21,347 bases of DNA. It comes from Armatimonadetes bacterium UBA5419 (GTDB lineage Bacteria > Armatimonadota > UBA10988). The position numbers and the translations under genes were made by a program. The notes under the pieces were generated by a model. The model worked only from the letters and a program-made list of their open reading frames with translations, had not been told where the DNA came from and searched no databases. Below are positions 13,661 through 20,727 of the stretch, one piece after another. The stretch is taken from the NCBI GenBank assembly GCA_002409445.1, contig DHNJ01000036.1, positions 5,884 through 27,230 on the forward strand, written 5' to 3'. Every line of letters begins with the position of its first letter. The first letter of the stretch is position 1.

Positions 13661-14841
13661 CCGCCCTGGCTGAGCCGCTTGTTCTGCTCGCCGACGAGGA
13701 TCTCGGTCGCTTCGGCCAGCGCCGCGGGTAGCCGCTCGGCGACGGGTGAGCCGGTGAGCAGCGGCAGCGCGGCGTCCAGGTCGAGCTTGTCGAGTTGATT
13801 GCCGTAGACCCAGTGTCCGCCATTGCCGAACTGACCGTGGCGGGCGCGGGCGAACTCGACCAGGTCGTAGGCCTTGGCCATCGTGTACAGCCGCAGCATC
13901 TGGTACAGGTCGACGGTGCCCGGCGTGTCGTCGGTGCCCGGCAGCCCGCGCCACCAGCCGGCGGCCCAGTCCTCGCCCAGCGCTTCGACGACCGCCGCGT
14001 GCAGCCGCGCCTCGATCGGCGGGAGCAGCATGTCGACCTCCGGCAGCAGGCGCGCGGCCTCGATCGCCGGGTCATAGTCGGACGGTCGGGCGGCGCCGAT
14101 GCTGAGGGTGTGGATGCGCTCGTCGCGCAGGCACCAGAGGTGGTTGAAGGTCATCGGCACCACGGGCGCGCAGAGCTCGACCAGCTTGGCCGACGGGCTG
14201 TAGAGCCGGCCGCCCTTGTCGTTGGGGCTGATGATGAACACGCCCATGTCGTGGCGGGCGGCCATCTCGACCGCGGGCAGGTTGGCCTGGTCGCTCCAGT
14301 AATAGTGGAGGTTGACGTAGTCGAAGCGGTCAGTGGCGCAGCCGTCGACGATGACGTCGGTCGGCGCGTGGGTCGAGAAGCCGAGGAACCGGCAGCGCCC
14401 GTCCCGGCGCAGCGCCTCGGCGGCCTCCAAGCAGCCGCCCGGCTTGAGCGTCAGCTCGAGCAGCTCGCGGTTGTTGACGCCGTGGATGCCCAGCAGGTCG
14501 ACGTGATCGGCGCCGAGGCGCTCCAACGAAGTCTCGAAAGTCCTGATGAAGTCCTCGGCGGTCTCGGTCGGGCCGACCTTCGTCTGCAGGATGAGTCGCT
14601 CGCGGTCCAGGTCGGGCAAGACCCGGCCGAGTTGCCGCTCCGAGGTGCCGTAGCCGCGCGCGGTCTCGATGTGGGTGATGCCGTTGGCCCAGGCGTGGTC
14701 GATGCAGGCCCGCAGGTTGGCTTGCGCCTCGTCATCGATCTCCGACCACTCAAGTTCCGTCCACGACTTCTGGTAGCGCATGCCACCCGCGGTGATCACG
14801 GGCATGGGCAACTCGGTACGACCAAACCGCCGGTACATCAT
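13657..14841 (-). CDS. Aldo/keto reductase family protein (COG1453-like)
   Basis: This 394-residue oxidoreductase has a TIM barrel at about 1-290 and a helical C-terminal domain. The AKR tetrad is Tyr64 (ETARGYGTSE), Lys88 (LILQTKVGPT) and His120 (DLLGIHGVNN), but the position normally held by Asp is Glu59. The opening RRFGRTELPMPVITAGGMR is typical of the COG1453 group. That group often ends in a ferredoxin-like Cys cluster; here the equivalent region (about 300-375, GTVDLYQMLRLYTMAKAYDL) has no cysteine. ATG 14841 was chosen for GAGGAG nine bases upstream; ATG 14838 is an alternative. It lies 69 bases after the MoxR gene and may have its own promoter. Substrate is unknown, and with Glu at the Asp position activity is not certain. 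Confidence 0.85.
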   Translation of the reverse strand: MMYRRFGRTELPMPVITAGGMRYQKSWTELEWSEIDDEAQANLRACIDHAWANGITHIETARGYGTSERQLGRVLPDLDRERLILQTKVGPTETAEDFIRTFETSLERLGADHVDLLGIHGVNNRELLELTLKPGGCLEAAEALRRDGRCRFLGFSTHAPTDVIVDGCATDRFDYVNLHYYWSDQANLPAVEMAARHDMGVFIISPNDKGGRLYSPSAKLVELCAPVVPMTFNHLWCLRDERIHTLSIGAARPSDYDPAIEAARLLPEVDMLLPPIEARLHAAVVEALGEDWAAGWWRGLPGTDDTPGTVDLYQMLRLYTMAKAYDLVEFARARHGQFGNGGHWVYGNQLDKLDLDAALPLLTGSPVAERLPAALAEATEILVGEQNKRLSQGG

Positions 14842-14865
14842 GGGTAGGGGCTCCTCAGCCGATCG

Positions 14866-14895
14866 ATAGTGTGGCCCAAAGCCGACAGAAGGCAA
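14866..14895 (-). promoter_or_regulatory. Possible promoter of the aldo/keto reductase gene
   Basis: TTGCCT (14895-14890), an 18-base spacer and CACTAT (14871-14866) lie on the minus strand in the 69-base gap between the MoxR stop and the AKR start. It shares the TTGCC -35 seen before rpmB and the VOC gene, but the -10 is weak. Co-transcription with the MoxR gene is equally possible. Confidence 0.3.
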
Positions 14896-14910
14896 GGCCG
14901 CGGAACTTGG

Positions 14911-15804
14911 TCAGCTTAACCCCCCCGCCCGCCGCAGGTCCTCGCGCTCCTTGACCAGCACCCCCAGCGTGGCGTCGAGGGTGGCTTCGTCGAGGCGGTC
15001 GGCTTGGAGGGTGAGCAGGGCGAGGGCCCAGTCGAGGGTTTCGGCGAGGCTGGGCGGACGGCGGAGACCGCGGCCGCGGAGGCGGTGGACGAAGCGGACG
15101 GCCTGGGCGGCCAGCTCTTCGTCCAGATCGGGCACCTTAGCGCGGACGATGGTCAATTCACGGGCCAGGTCGGGGTAGTCGAGGTACAGGTAGAGGCAGC
15201 GCCGGCGCAGGGCATCGGCCAGCGGGCGGGTGCCGTTGCTGGTGAGGAAGACGAGAGGTCGGTGGACGGCGGTGACGGTGCCCAACTCGGGGATGGTGAC
15301 CTGGTAGTCGGCCAGCAGCTCGAGCAGGAACGCCTCGAAGGCCTCGTCGGCGCGGTCGATCTCATCGATGAGGAGGACGGTCGGCTGGTGGCTGGTGAGG
15401 GCGGTCAGCAGCGGGCGGGGCAGGAGGAAGTGGCGGCTGAAGAACGCGGAGTCCTCGCGCGCCAGGCGCTCGGCGGCCTCGGCCAGGCTGCCCGCGCCGA
15501 TCAGTAGCGCGCCGACCTGGTCGCGCAACAGCGTCGAGGTCAGCAGCTGCTTGCCGTAGTCCCACTCGTACAGCGCGCGCGCCTCGTCCAGCCCTTCGTA
15601 GCATTGCAGGCGGATCAGGCGCCGGCCGGTGACCTCGGCGGTGGCCCGCGCGAGCTCGGTCTTGCCCACACCGGGCGGCCCTTCGACTAGCAGCGGCCGG
15701 CCCAGGGCGCGGGCCAACTGAACGGCGACCAGCGTCGGCCGGTCGGCGAAGTAGCCGGCCGCGGCGAGGTTGAGGCTGGGCTGGGCGGGGCGGTCGTCGA
15801 GCAT
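14911..15804 (-). CDS. MoxR-family AAA+ ATPase, CoxD-like
   Basis: This 297-residue ATPase of the MoxR family is probably a chaperone-like remodeller. Walker A GPPGVGKT is at 42-49, Walker B LLIDEID at 144-150, sensor-1 TSN at 188-190 and arginine finger candidates RRR at 200-202. The segment LQCYEGLDEARALYEWDYGK and the stretch LLELLADYQVTIPELGTVTA are typical of the CoxD branch, which helps mature metalloenzymes such as CO dehydrogenase together with a VWA-domain (CoxE-like) protein. No VWA or DUF58 partner and no target enzyme is next to it, so its client is unknown. ATG 15804 has no clear ribosome binding site; a -10-like element only ten bases upstream suggests a leaderless mRNA. The aldo/keto reductase gene follows 69 bases downstream. 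Confidence 0.9.
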   Translation of the reverse strand: MLDDRPAQPSLNLAAAGYFADRPTLVAVQLARALGRPLLVEGPPGVGKTELARATAEVTGRRLIRLQCYEGLDEARALYEWDYGKQLLTSTLLRDQVGALLIGAGSLAEAAERLAREDSAFFSRHFLLPRPLLTALTSHQPTVLLIDEIDRADEAFEAFLLELLADYQVTIPELGTVTAVHRPLVFLTSNGTRPLADALRRRCLYLYLDYPDLARELTIVRAKVPDLDEELAAQAVRFVHRLRGRGLRRPPSLAETLDWALALLTLQADRLDEATLDATLGVLVKEREDLRRAGGLS

Positions 15805-15813
15805 GGTCCGGCG

Positions 15814-15822
15814 ATCGTATCA
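15814..15822 (-). promoter_or_regulatory. Extended -10 promoter element close to the MoxR start
   Basis: On the minus strand TGA-TACGAT (GTGATACGAT, hexamer 15819-15814) matches the extended -10 pattern seen before four other genes here. No -35 is recognisable. The implied start near 15807 is about three bases before ATG 15804, so translation would be leaderless, in keeping with the missing ribosome binding site. Confidence 0.4.
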
Positions 15823-15863
15823 CCGTCGCGGCAAGGAATTACATCGCCCCGCGCGGAAATGGC

Positions 15864-15891
15864 TTGACACCGCCGGCCTGCGTGCTACACT
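15864..15891 (+). promoter_or_regulatory. Promoter of the guaA-hpt-rho operon (extended -10)
   Basis: A perfect TTGACA (15864-15869), a 16-base spacer and TACACT (15886-15891) preceded by TGC make this the strongest promoter of the window. The start should fall near 15897-15900, leaving a leader of about 190 nt before guaA. Confidence 0.8.
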
Positions 15892-15896
15892 CAACA

Positions 15897-16087
15897 GCGA
15901 TGGGCCGTTCGGTCCATTGATCACCTGCGCCAACGGGCCGCTGAACGCGACCACCAATCGTTGGCAGACCTTGGCTCGTTAAGGTGCAGCTTGGTGCCAC
16001 CTCCTCCGCCCTGGGGCTCCTCGGGATGTCGGGCGGCGTGCATCGGCCACCGGCGAACCACAAAACCACAGACGAGGGAGCGCGCGA
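15897..16087 (+). other. Long untranslated leader of guaA with stem-loops
   Basis: Between the predicted start and guaA lie about 190 bases with pairing potential. GGCCGTT (15903-15909) pairs with AACGGGCC (15932-15939, one bulge), ACCTT (15968-15972) with AAGGT (15981-15985), and CCGCCC (16006-16011) with GGGCGG (16031-16036). No run of T follows the last stem. The six-codon ATG...TGA at 15900-15920 sits right at the predicted start. I could not match a known purine, PRPP, ppGpp or T-box element. It may control guaA, but this is inference. Confidence 0.45.
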
Positions 16088-16091
16088 TTGA
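16026..16091 (+). CDS. Candidate 21-residue leader peptide overlapping guaA
   Basis: An ATG at 16026 opens a 21-codon frame (MSGGVHRPPANHKTTDEGAR, then D) ending in TGA at 16089-16091. This TGA overlaps the TTG start of guaA (16088-16090) as TTGA, the same four-base arrangement as the GTGA and ATGA overlaps elsewhere in the window. The ribosome binding site is poor (GGGG nine bases upstream). It may be a translationally coupled leader peptide or chance; no homologue is recognised. Confidence 0.3.
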   Translation: MSGGVHRPPANHKTTDEGARD

Positions 16092-17635
16092 GCGCTTCTA
16101 GGCCGATCCCCGCCGAGCGAGTGTTGGTGCTCGACTTTGGCGCCCAGTACAGCCAACTCATCGCCCGCAAGGTCCGCGAGCAAGGCGTCTACGCCGAGGT
16201 CGTGCCTGGCGACACCCCGGCCGCGGACTTGGCCGCACGCGATGCGGCTGGCTTCATCCTCTCCGGCGGACCCGCGAGCGTCTACGAGCCGGGCGCACAC
16301 GCCTGCGACCCCGCGCTGTTCGAGCTTGGCCGGCCGGTGCTCGGCATCTGCTACGGCCTGCAGTTGATGGTCCAGCAGCTGGGCGGCGAGGTGGCCGGCG
16401 GCGAAGGGCGCGAGTATGGCCTGGCCGAACTGACCTGGACCGCGGACAGCCCGTTGTCCAGCAGCTTGCCCAGCCCGATGCCCGCCTGGATGAGCCACGG
16501 CGACGCGGCGCGGCGGCTGCCGGCTGGTTTCGAGGTGCTGGCGACGACGCCGGCCTGCGCGATGGCCGCCGTCGGCGACGCGGCGCGCGGGCTGTATGGC
16601 GTCCAGTTCCACCCCGAGGTCACGCACACGCCCGCGGGCGCGCAGTTGCTGGCTAACTTCGTGCACGCTATCTGCGGCTGCCGGAGCGCCTGGAACCTCG
16701 GTGAGTTTGTCAACCGCGCGGTGGAGGAGATCCGCGCCCAGGTCGGCGGCGAGCGGGTGCTCTGCGCGTTGTCGGGTGGGGTTGACTCGATGGTGCTGGC
16801 GACGCTGGCGCACCGGGCGATCGGCGATCAGTTGCACTGCGTCTTCGTCGACCACGGGCTGCTGCGCCAGGACGAGGCGGACCAGGTGCGCGCGGTGGTT
16901 GCCGCCCAGGGCCTGAAGCTACACTTCGTCGACGCGAGTGAACGGTTCCTCGGCCAGTTGGCCGGGGTGCATGACCCCGAGCGCAAGCGCAAGATCATCG
17001 GCCACGAGTTCATCGAAGTTTTCACCGACGCGCAACGCGACCTAGGCGACTTTCAGTGGCTGGCCCAAGGCACGATCTACCCGGACGTGATCGAGAGCGG
17101 TGGGGCGCAGGCGGCGGTGATCAAGTCGCATCACAACGTGGGTGGCCTGCCTGAGAAGCTCGGGTTCAAGCTGCTCGAGCCGCTGCGCTGGCTGTTCAAG
17201 GACGAGGTCCGGCGGGTCGGCGAGGAGCTCGGGCTGCCCGCGGAGATGGTTTGGCGACAGCCGTTCCCCGGGCCCGGCCTGGCGGTGCGTGTCGTCGGCG
17301 AGGTGACGCCCGAGCGGCTGGCGATCGTTCGCGCGAGCGACGCAATCCTGCGTGCGGAGATCGCCGCGGCTGGCTTGCAGCGCGAGCTGGCGCAGTACTT
17401 CACCGTCTGCGCGCCGGTGCGCAGCGTCGGTGTGATGGGCGACGCGCGTTCGTACCTCTACCCGGTGATCATCCGCGCGGTCAACACCGACGACTTCATG
17501 ACTGCGCGCGCGGCCCGGCTGCCGCTCGACTTGTTGGAACGGATTGCGACCCGGGTGGTCAACGAAGTGCCCGGAGTGAACCGCTGCCTGTATGACCTGA
17601 GTTCGAAGCCACCGGCGACGATCGAATGGGAATGA
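16088..17635 (+). CDS. guaA: GMP synthase (glutamine-hydrolysing)
   Basis: This 515-residue enzyme converts XMP, ATP and glutamine to GMP in de novo purine synthesis in the cytosol. The class I glutamine amidotransferase domain (about 10-200) has Cys88 (LGICYGLQLM), His175 and Glu177 (QFHPEVTH). The ATP pyrophosphatase domain has SGGVDS at 229-234, and the C-terminal dimerisation domain keeps IKSHHNVGGLPEKLGFKLLE and the canonical end SSKPPATIEWE. The start is TTG 16088, unusual but supported by GAGGGAG seven bases upstream and by the alignment of VLVLDFGAQYSQLI near the N-terminus. It is the first gene of an operon with hpt (four-base overlap) and rho. A strong promoter lies about 190 bases upstream. 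Confidence 0.97.
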   Translation: MSASRPIPAERVLVLDFGAQYSQLIARKVREQGVYAEVVPGDTPAADLAARDAAGFILSGGPASVYEPGAHACDPALFELGRPVLGICYGLQLMVQQLGGEVAGGEGREYGLAELTWTADSPLSSSLPSPMPAWMSHGDAARRLPAGFEVLATTPACAMAAVGDAARGLYGVQFHPEVTHTPAGAQLLANFVHAICGCRSAWNLGEFVNRAVEEIRAQVGGERVLCALSGGVDSMVLATLAHRAIGDQLHCVFVDHGLLRQDEADQVRAVVAAQGLKLHFVDASERFLGQLAGVHDPERKRKIIGHEFIEVFTDAQRDLGDFQWLAQGTIYPDVIESGGAQAAVIKSHHNVGGLPEKLGFKLLEPLRWLFKDEVRRVGEELGLPAEMVWRQPFPGPGLAVRVVGEVTPERLAIVRASDAILRAEIAAAGLQRELAQYFTVCAPVRSVGVMGDARSYLYPVIIRAVNTDDFMTARAARLPLDLLERIATRVVNEVPGVNRCLYDLSSKPPATIEWE

Positions 17636-18201
17636 CGACGACCCGAGCCCTGCCCGCCGACATCGCGACCATCCTGGTCGACGAGGCTGAGTTGGCACGC
17701 TTGGTAGACGAGCTGGCAGCGCAGGTAGGGCGCGACTTCGCGGGCCGGAACCCGGTCTTGCTGGGCACGCTGTGCGGCGCGGCCGTGTTCCTCTCGGACC
17801 TGATCCGGCGGCTGGACTTCCCCCTCAGTGTCGACTACGTGGCGGTCAGCAGCTACGGCTCGCAGTCGATCAGCACGGGCGAGCTGGTCTGGAGCAAGGA
17901 GCCGTCGTTGGACCTGCGGGGCCGGCCGGTGGTCATCGTGGAGGACATCGTCGACACGGGCCGCACCCTGGTCGGGCTGCGGGCGGCGTTGGCGCAACGC
18001 GGGGCGAGCCAAGTCGTCGCCTGTGCATTGTTAGACAAACCGAGCCGGCGGGTGGTGCCGGTTGAGTTGGAGTACGTGGGCAAGCAGATCCCCGACGAGT
18101 TCGTTGTTGGGTACGGCCTGGATTACAACCAGTGCTACCGCAATCTGCCCTATGTTGGTATTCTGCGGCGCGAAGTGTATGCCGCAAGTGGAGATGAGTG
18201 A
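17632..18201 (+). CDS. hpt: Hypoxanthine phosphoribosyltransferase
   Basis: This 189-residue purine salvage enzyme joins hypoxanthine or guanine to PRPP to give IMP or GMP. The PRPP-binding loop VVIVEDIVDTGRTL is at 100-113, and LDKPSRR, YVGKQIPDEFVVGYGLDY and RNLPYVGIL complete the family signature. In the N-terminal loop, where related enzymes usually have Lys or Arg before the conserved Gly (LKG), this protein reads LLGTLCGAAVFLSDL, a Cys instead. ATG 17632 overlaps the guaA stop as ATGA; an in-frame ATG at 17626 is an alternative. Salvage and synthesis of GMP are therefore translationally coupled, which fits a shared role in filling the guanylate pool. Its TGA overlaps the rho ATG by one base. 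Confidence 0.95.
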   Translation: MTTTRALPADIATILVDEAELARLVDELAAQVGRDFAGRNPVLLGTLCGAAVFLSDLIRRLDFPLSVDYVAVSSYGSQSISTGELVWSKEPSLDLRGRPVVIVEDIVDTGRTLVGLRAALAQRGASQVVACALLDKPSRRVVPVELEYVGKQIPDEFVVGYGLDYNQCYRNLPYVGILRREVYAASGDE

Positions 18202-19742
18202 TGGCGCGCAAAAGTGCAGGCGACGAGCCGATGACCAGTGAAGAGACCAAGGTGCCGACCGAGGTAGCTAGTGTCTTCGAGATCATCCCGGGTAGTGAGG
18301 CGGGGTCGGTCGAGCCGGCGCAAGCCGACGAACCGAGTGAGCAGGACGGCGCGCCCAAGAGCAAACCGGCACCCAAGCGCTCGCGCTCCAAGGCGAGCTC
18401 GGGCAACGGTGCGGGCAGTTCTGGGGCGGGCGGCGGTAGCGGCCGTGGCGCGGGCGGCGGCGGTGCTGGCGGCAAGTCGCCGGACTTGGCCGCGCTTGAG
18501 ACCCTGACGATGACCGAGTTGCACGAGCTGGCGCGCGACTTGGACATCGCCAAGCATTCGCAGATGCGCAAGCCACAGCTGGTCTTCAACATCCTCCAGG
18601 CACAGACCGAGCGCAAGGGCCTCATCTTCCGCAACGGGATCCTCGAGGTGCTGCCCGACGGCTACGGGTTCATGCGGCTGGCGGGCTATGCGCAGGGCTC
18701 GGACGACGTCTACGTCAGCCAGAGCCAGGTCAAGCGTTTCGGCCTGCGCACGGGCGATCTCATCGCTGGGCAGGTGCGGCCGCCAAAAGACAACGAGCGG
18801 TTCCACAGCCTGCTGCACATCGAAGCGCTGAACATGCACAACCCGGAATCGAGCCGGCAGCGGCCGCGATTCCAGGACCTGACGCCGATCTACCCACAGC
18901 CGCGCTACAAGCTCGAGGCTAAGGCGACGGACACGGGCATGCGCATCGTCGACCTGATCTGCCCCATCGGCAAGGGCCAGCGCGGGATGATCGTTGCTCC
19001 GCCGAAGGCCGGCAAGACCACGCTGCTGAAGAACATCGCGCAGAGCTTGATGGTCAACTACCCGGACGTGCACTTGATGGTTCTGCTCATCGACGAGCGG
19101 CCGGAAGAGGTGACCGACATCGAGCGCTCGGTGGATGGCGAGGTCATCGCCTCCACCTTCGACCAGAAGCCCGAGAACCACATGCGCCTGGCCAGCCTGG
19201 CTCTCGAGCGTGCGAGGCGCCTGGTCGAGCACGGGCAGGACGTGGTCCTGCTGCTTGACAGCCTGACGCGCTATGCCCGCGCCAGCAACCTGGTCGTGCC
19301 GCCCAGTGGCCGCACGCAGACCGGCGGTTTCGACCCGGCCGCGCTGTACGAGCCGAAGCACTTCTTCGGCGCTGCCCGGCGCGTCGAAGACGGCGGCAGC
19401 CTGACGATCATCGCCACGATCCTCGTCGACACGGGCAGCCGCATGGATGACTACATCTTCGAGGAGTTCAAGGCGACGGGCAACATGGAGCTGACCCTCG
19501 ACCGCACGCTGGCCGAGCGCGGCCTGTTCCCGGCGGTCAACATCGCCAAGTCGAGCACGCGCCATCACGAGCTGCTGCTCGACCGCGACGAGCTGAAGGC
19601 CAACTACTTCCTGCGCCGCGTGCTCGGTGCCTTGGAGGTCGAGGAAGCCACCCAGCTGTTGACCGAGCGCATCCGCAACACCGAGAGCAACACCGAGTTC
19701 ATCGGCATGGTCGAGAAGGAGTTCCGCCGCGGCGGGTTGTAA
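18201..19742 (+). CDS. rho: Transcription termination factor Rho
   Basis: This 513-residue hexameric RNA helicase ends transcription at C-rich unstructured RNA. A disordered, low-complexity N-terminal extension of about 95 residues (acidic to about 50, Lys/Ser-rich, then Gly-rich GAGGGSGRGAGGGGAGG at about 76-92) precedes a SAP-like Rho_N motif (about 98-140) and the cold-shock RNA-binding fold (about 141-212, GILEVLPDGYGFMR). The ATPase core has Walker A PPKAGKTT, the catalytic region IDERPEEVTD, Walker B VVLLLDSLTRYARA and VPPSGRTQTGG. It is longer than E. coli Rho (419) because of the N-terminal part. ATG 18201 has GGAG seven bases upstream and overlaps the hpt TGA (TGATG); a GTG at 18198 is less likely. 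Being last in the guaA operon ties Rho supply to purine gene expression. Confidence 0.97.
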   Translation: MARKSAGDEPMTSEETKVPTEVASVFEIIPGSEAGSVEPAQADEPSEQDGAPKSKPAPKRSRSKASSGNGAGSSGAGGGSGRGAGGGGAGGKSPDLAALETLTMTELHELARDLDIAKHSQMRKPQLVFNILQAQTERKGLIFRNGILEVLPDGYGFMRLAGYAQGSDDVYVSQSQVKRFGLRTGDLIAGQVRPPKDNERFHSLLHIEALNMHNPESSRQRPRFQDLTPIYPQPRYKLEAKATDTGMRIVDLICPIGKGQRGMIVAPPKAGKTTLLKNIAQSLMVNYPDVHLMVLLIDERPEEVTDIERSVDGEVIASTFDQKPENHMRLASLALERARRLVEHGQDVVLLLDSLTRYARASNLVVPPSGRTQTGGFDPAALYEPKHFFGAARRVEDGGSLTIIATILVDTGSRMDDYIFEEFKATGNMELTLDRTLAERGLFPAVNIAKSSTRHHELLLDRDELKANYFLRRVLGALEVEEATQLLTERIRNTESNTEFIGMVEKEFRRGGL

Positions 19743-19938
19743 GCCGACGGTTACCACCCTCCCGGGCAAGGTCCGAGCCCTCAGCCCTCGGCCACACCCG
19801 CGGGACCGCCGGCGCTGGCCGGCATCAGCCCGCGCCTGTTTCGCCCTCTGTTGTGCTGCGGCCGGATCTGATTAGCGGTCAGGTATGGCCGCGGTCCCAG
19901 CAAGGCCGATGCCAGACGAGGGCCGATGGGGCGGACGA
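19743..19938. other. Intergenic region between convergent rho and DUF554 genes
   Basis: These 196 bases hold no convincing gene. Two inverted repeats are visible: GCCGG/CCGGC (19808-19812 with 19819-19823) and GCGGCC/GGCCGC (19858-19863 with 19887-19892, extendable with wobble pairs). Neither is followed by a T run, so intrinsic termination is not supported; Rho-dependent ends for both genes are plausible. Confidence 0.4.
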
Positions 19939-20655
19939 CTAGCGCCAGGCGACACCGAAGGCTTCCAGCAGCCAGACGAGCAGCGGCGCGAGGGCGACCG
20001 CCGGCAGGAGGTTGCCGACGCGGATCTGGCGCAGGTCGAGCAGGAGCAGGCCGATGGCCATGATCAGCACGCCACCGGTTGCGCTGAGTTCAACCACGGC
20101 GGGCGTGGTCTCGGTGACGCCGCCGAGCCTGCCGGCCATCGCGACGGTGGCTAAGGTTAGGCCGCCCTGGTAGACGCCGACGCTGACCGCGGAAAGCAGC
20201 ACGCCGGGCCCCAGCGAGGCGGCGAAGGCGAGCGCGGCGAAGCCGTCGAGCACCGACTTGACCGCGAGCAGGTGGTAGTCGCCGGCCAGGCCGTCCTGGA
20301 TCGAGCCGAGAATGCTCATCGGCCCGACGCAAAAGACGAGGCTGGCGGTGACGAAGGCGCGGGCCAACGAGTGGCCCTCGCCGGGCTGGCTGAAGCGCTG
20401 TTCGAGCCATGCGCCGAGCCGGTTCAGGCCGGCCTCCAGCTGCAGCGTCTCACCGATCACCGCGCCCACGAGCAAGCTGATCATCGGCACGAGCACGTTG
20501 TTGGTCATCAGGGCCATCTGCAGGCCGACCACCAGGGTCATCAGACCGAGACCGGCGAGCACCGTGGCGCGGGTGCGCTCGGGTAAGCGGTCGCCCAGCA
20601 GGCTGCCGAGCAGCCCGCCGAGGAGGACCGCGACGATGTTGATAGCCGTGCCCAT
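19939..20655 (-). CDS. DUF554 integral membrane protein (YqgA/YdfK-like)
   Basis: This 238-residue polytopic inner-membrane protein of unknown function belongs to the DUF554 family. It starts MGTAINIVAVLLGGLLGSLL, and its length and hydrophobic pattern (about six or seven segments) are typical. LVFCVGPMSILGSIQDGLAG near the middle, AVKSVLDGFAALAFAASLGPG and LSATGGVLIMAIGL near the end are conserved family stretches. The start is ATG 20655 with AAGG six bases upstream. A transporter-like role is suspected for the family but unproven. It converges with rho and lies divergently from the partial PD-(D/E)XK-like gene. Confidence 0.9.
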   Translation of the reverse strand: MGTAINIVAVLLGGLLGSLLGDRLPERTRATVLAGLGLMTLVVGLQMALMTNNVLVPMISLLVGAVIGETLQLEAGLNRLGAWLEQRFSQPGEGHSLARAFVTASLVFCVGPMSILGSIQDGLAGDYHLLAVKSVLDGFAALAFAASLGPGVLLSAVSVGVYQGGLTLATVAMAGRLGGVTETTPAVVELSATGGVLIMAIGLLLLDLRQIRVGNLLPAVALAPLLVWLLEAFGVAWR

Positions 20656-20676
20656 GAATCGCCTTGTGCGCGGGCA

Positions 20677-20685
20677 ACTATAGCA
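20677..20685 (-). promoter_or_regulatory. Extended -10 promoter element of the DUF554 gene
   Basis: On the minus strand TGC-TATAGT (GTGCTATAGT, hexamer 20682-20677) is a good extended -10 with a start near 20670. No -35 hexamer is visible at the right distance, which extended -10 promoters can tolerate. Confidence 0.5.
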
Positions 20686-20727
20686 CCGGGGTGCAACGAA
20701 GCGCGGGGGCAGGCCTCTACTAAGGCG

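Noticed and set aside
15980..16040. T-box-like look of the guaA leader (AAGGTG, GGTGCCACC and a GC-rich hairpin).
   Set aside because: The 14-base T-box core is not present, and a tRNA-sensing element before guaA makes no biological sense.
15897..16087. Guanine, PRPP or ppGpp riboswitch before guaA.
   Set aside because: The conserved core sequences of these classes are not found.
15150..16855. Antisense frames overlapping the MoxR gene and the guaA leader/5' half.
   Set aside because: They contradict the clear MoxR and guaA coding frames and their promoter.
19911..19980. Repeated 10-mer GCCAGACGAG at 19911-19920 and 19971-19980.
   Set aside because: A single direct repeat, no further copies and different flanks; probably chance in GC-rich DNA.
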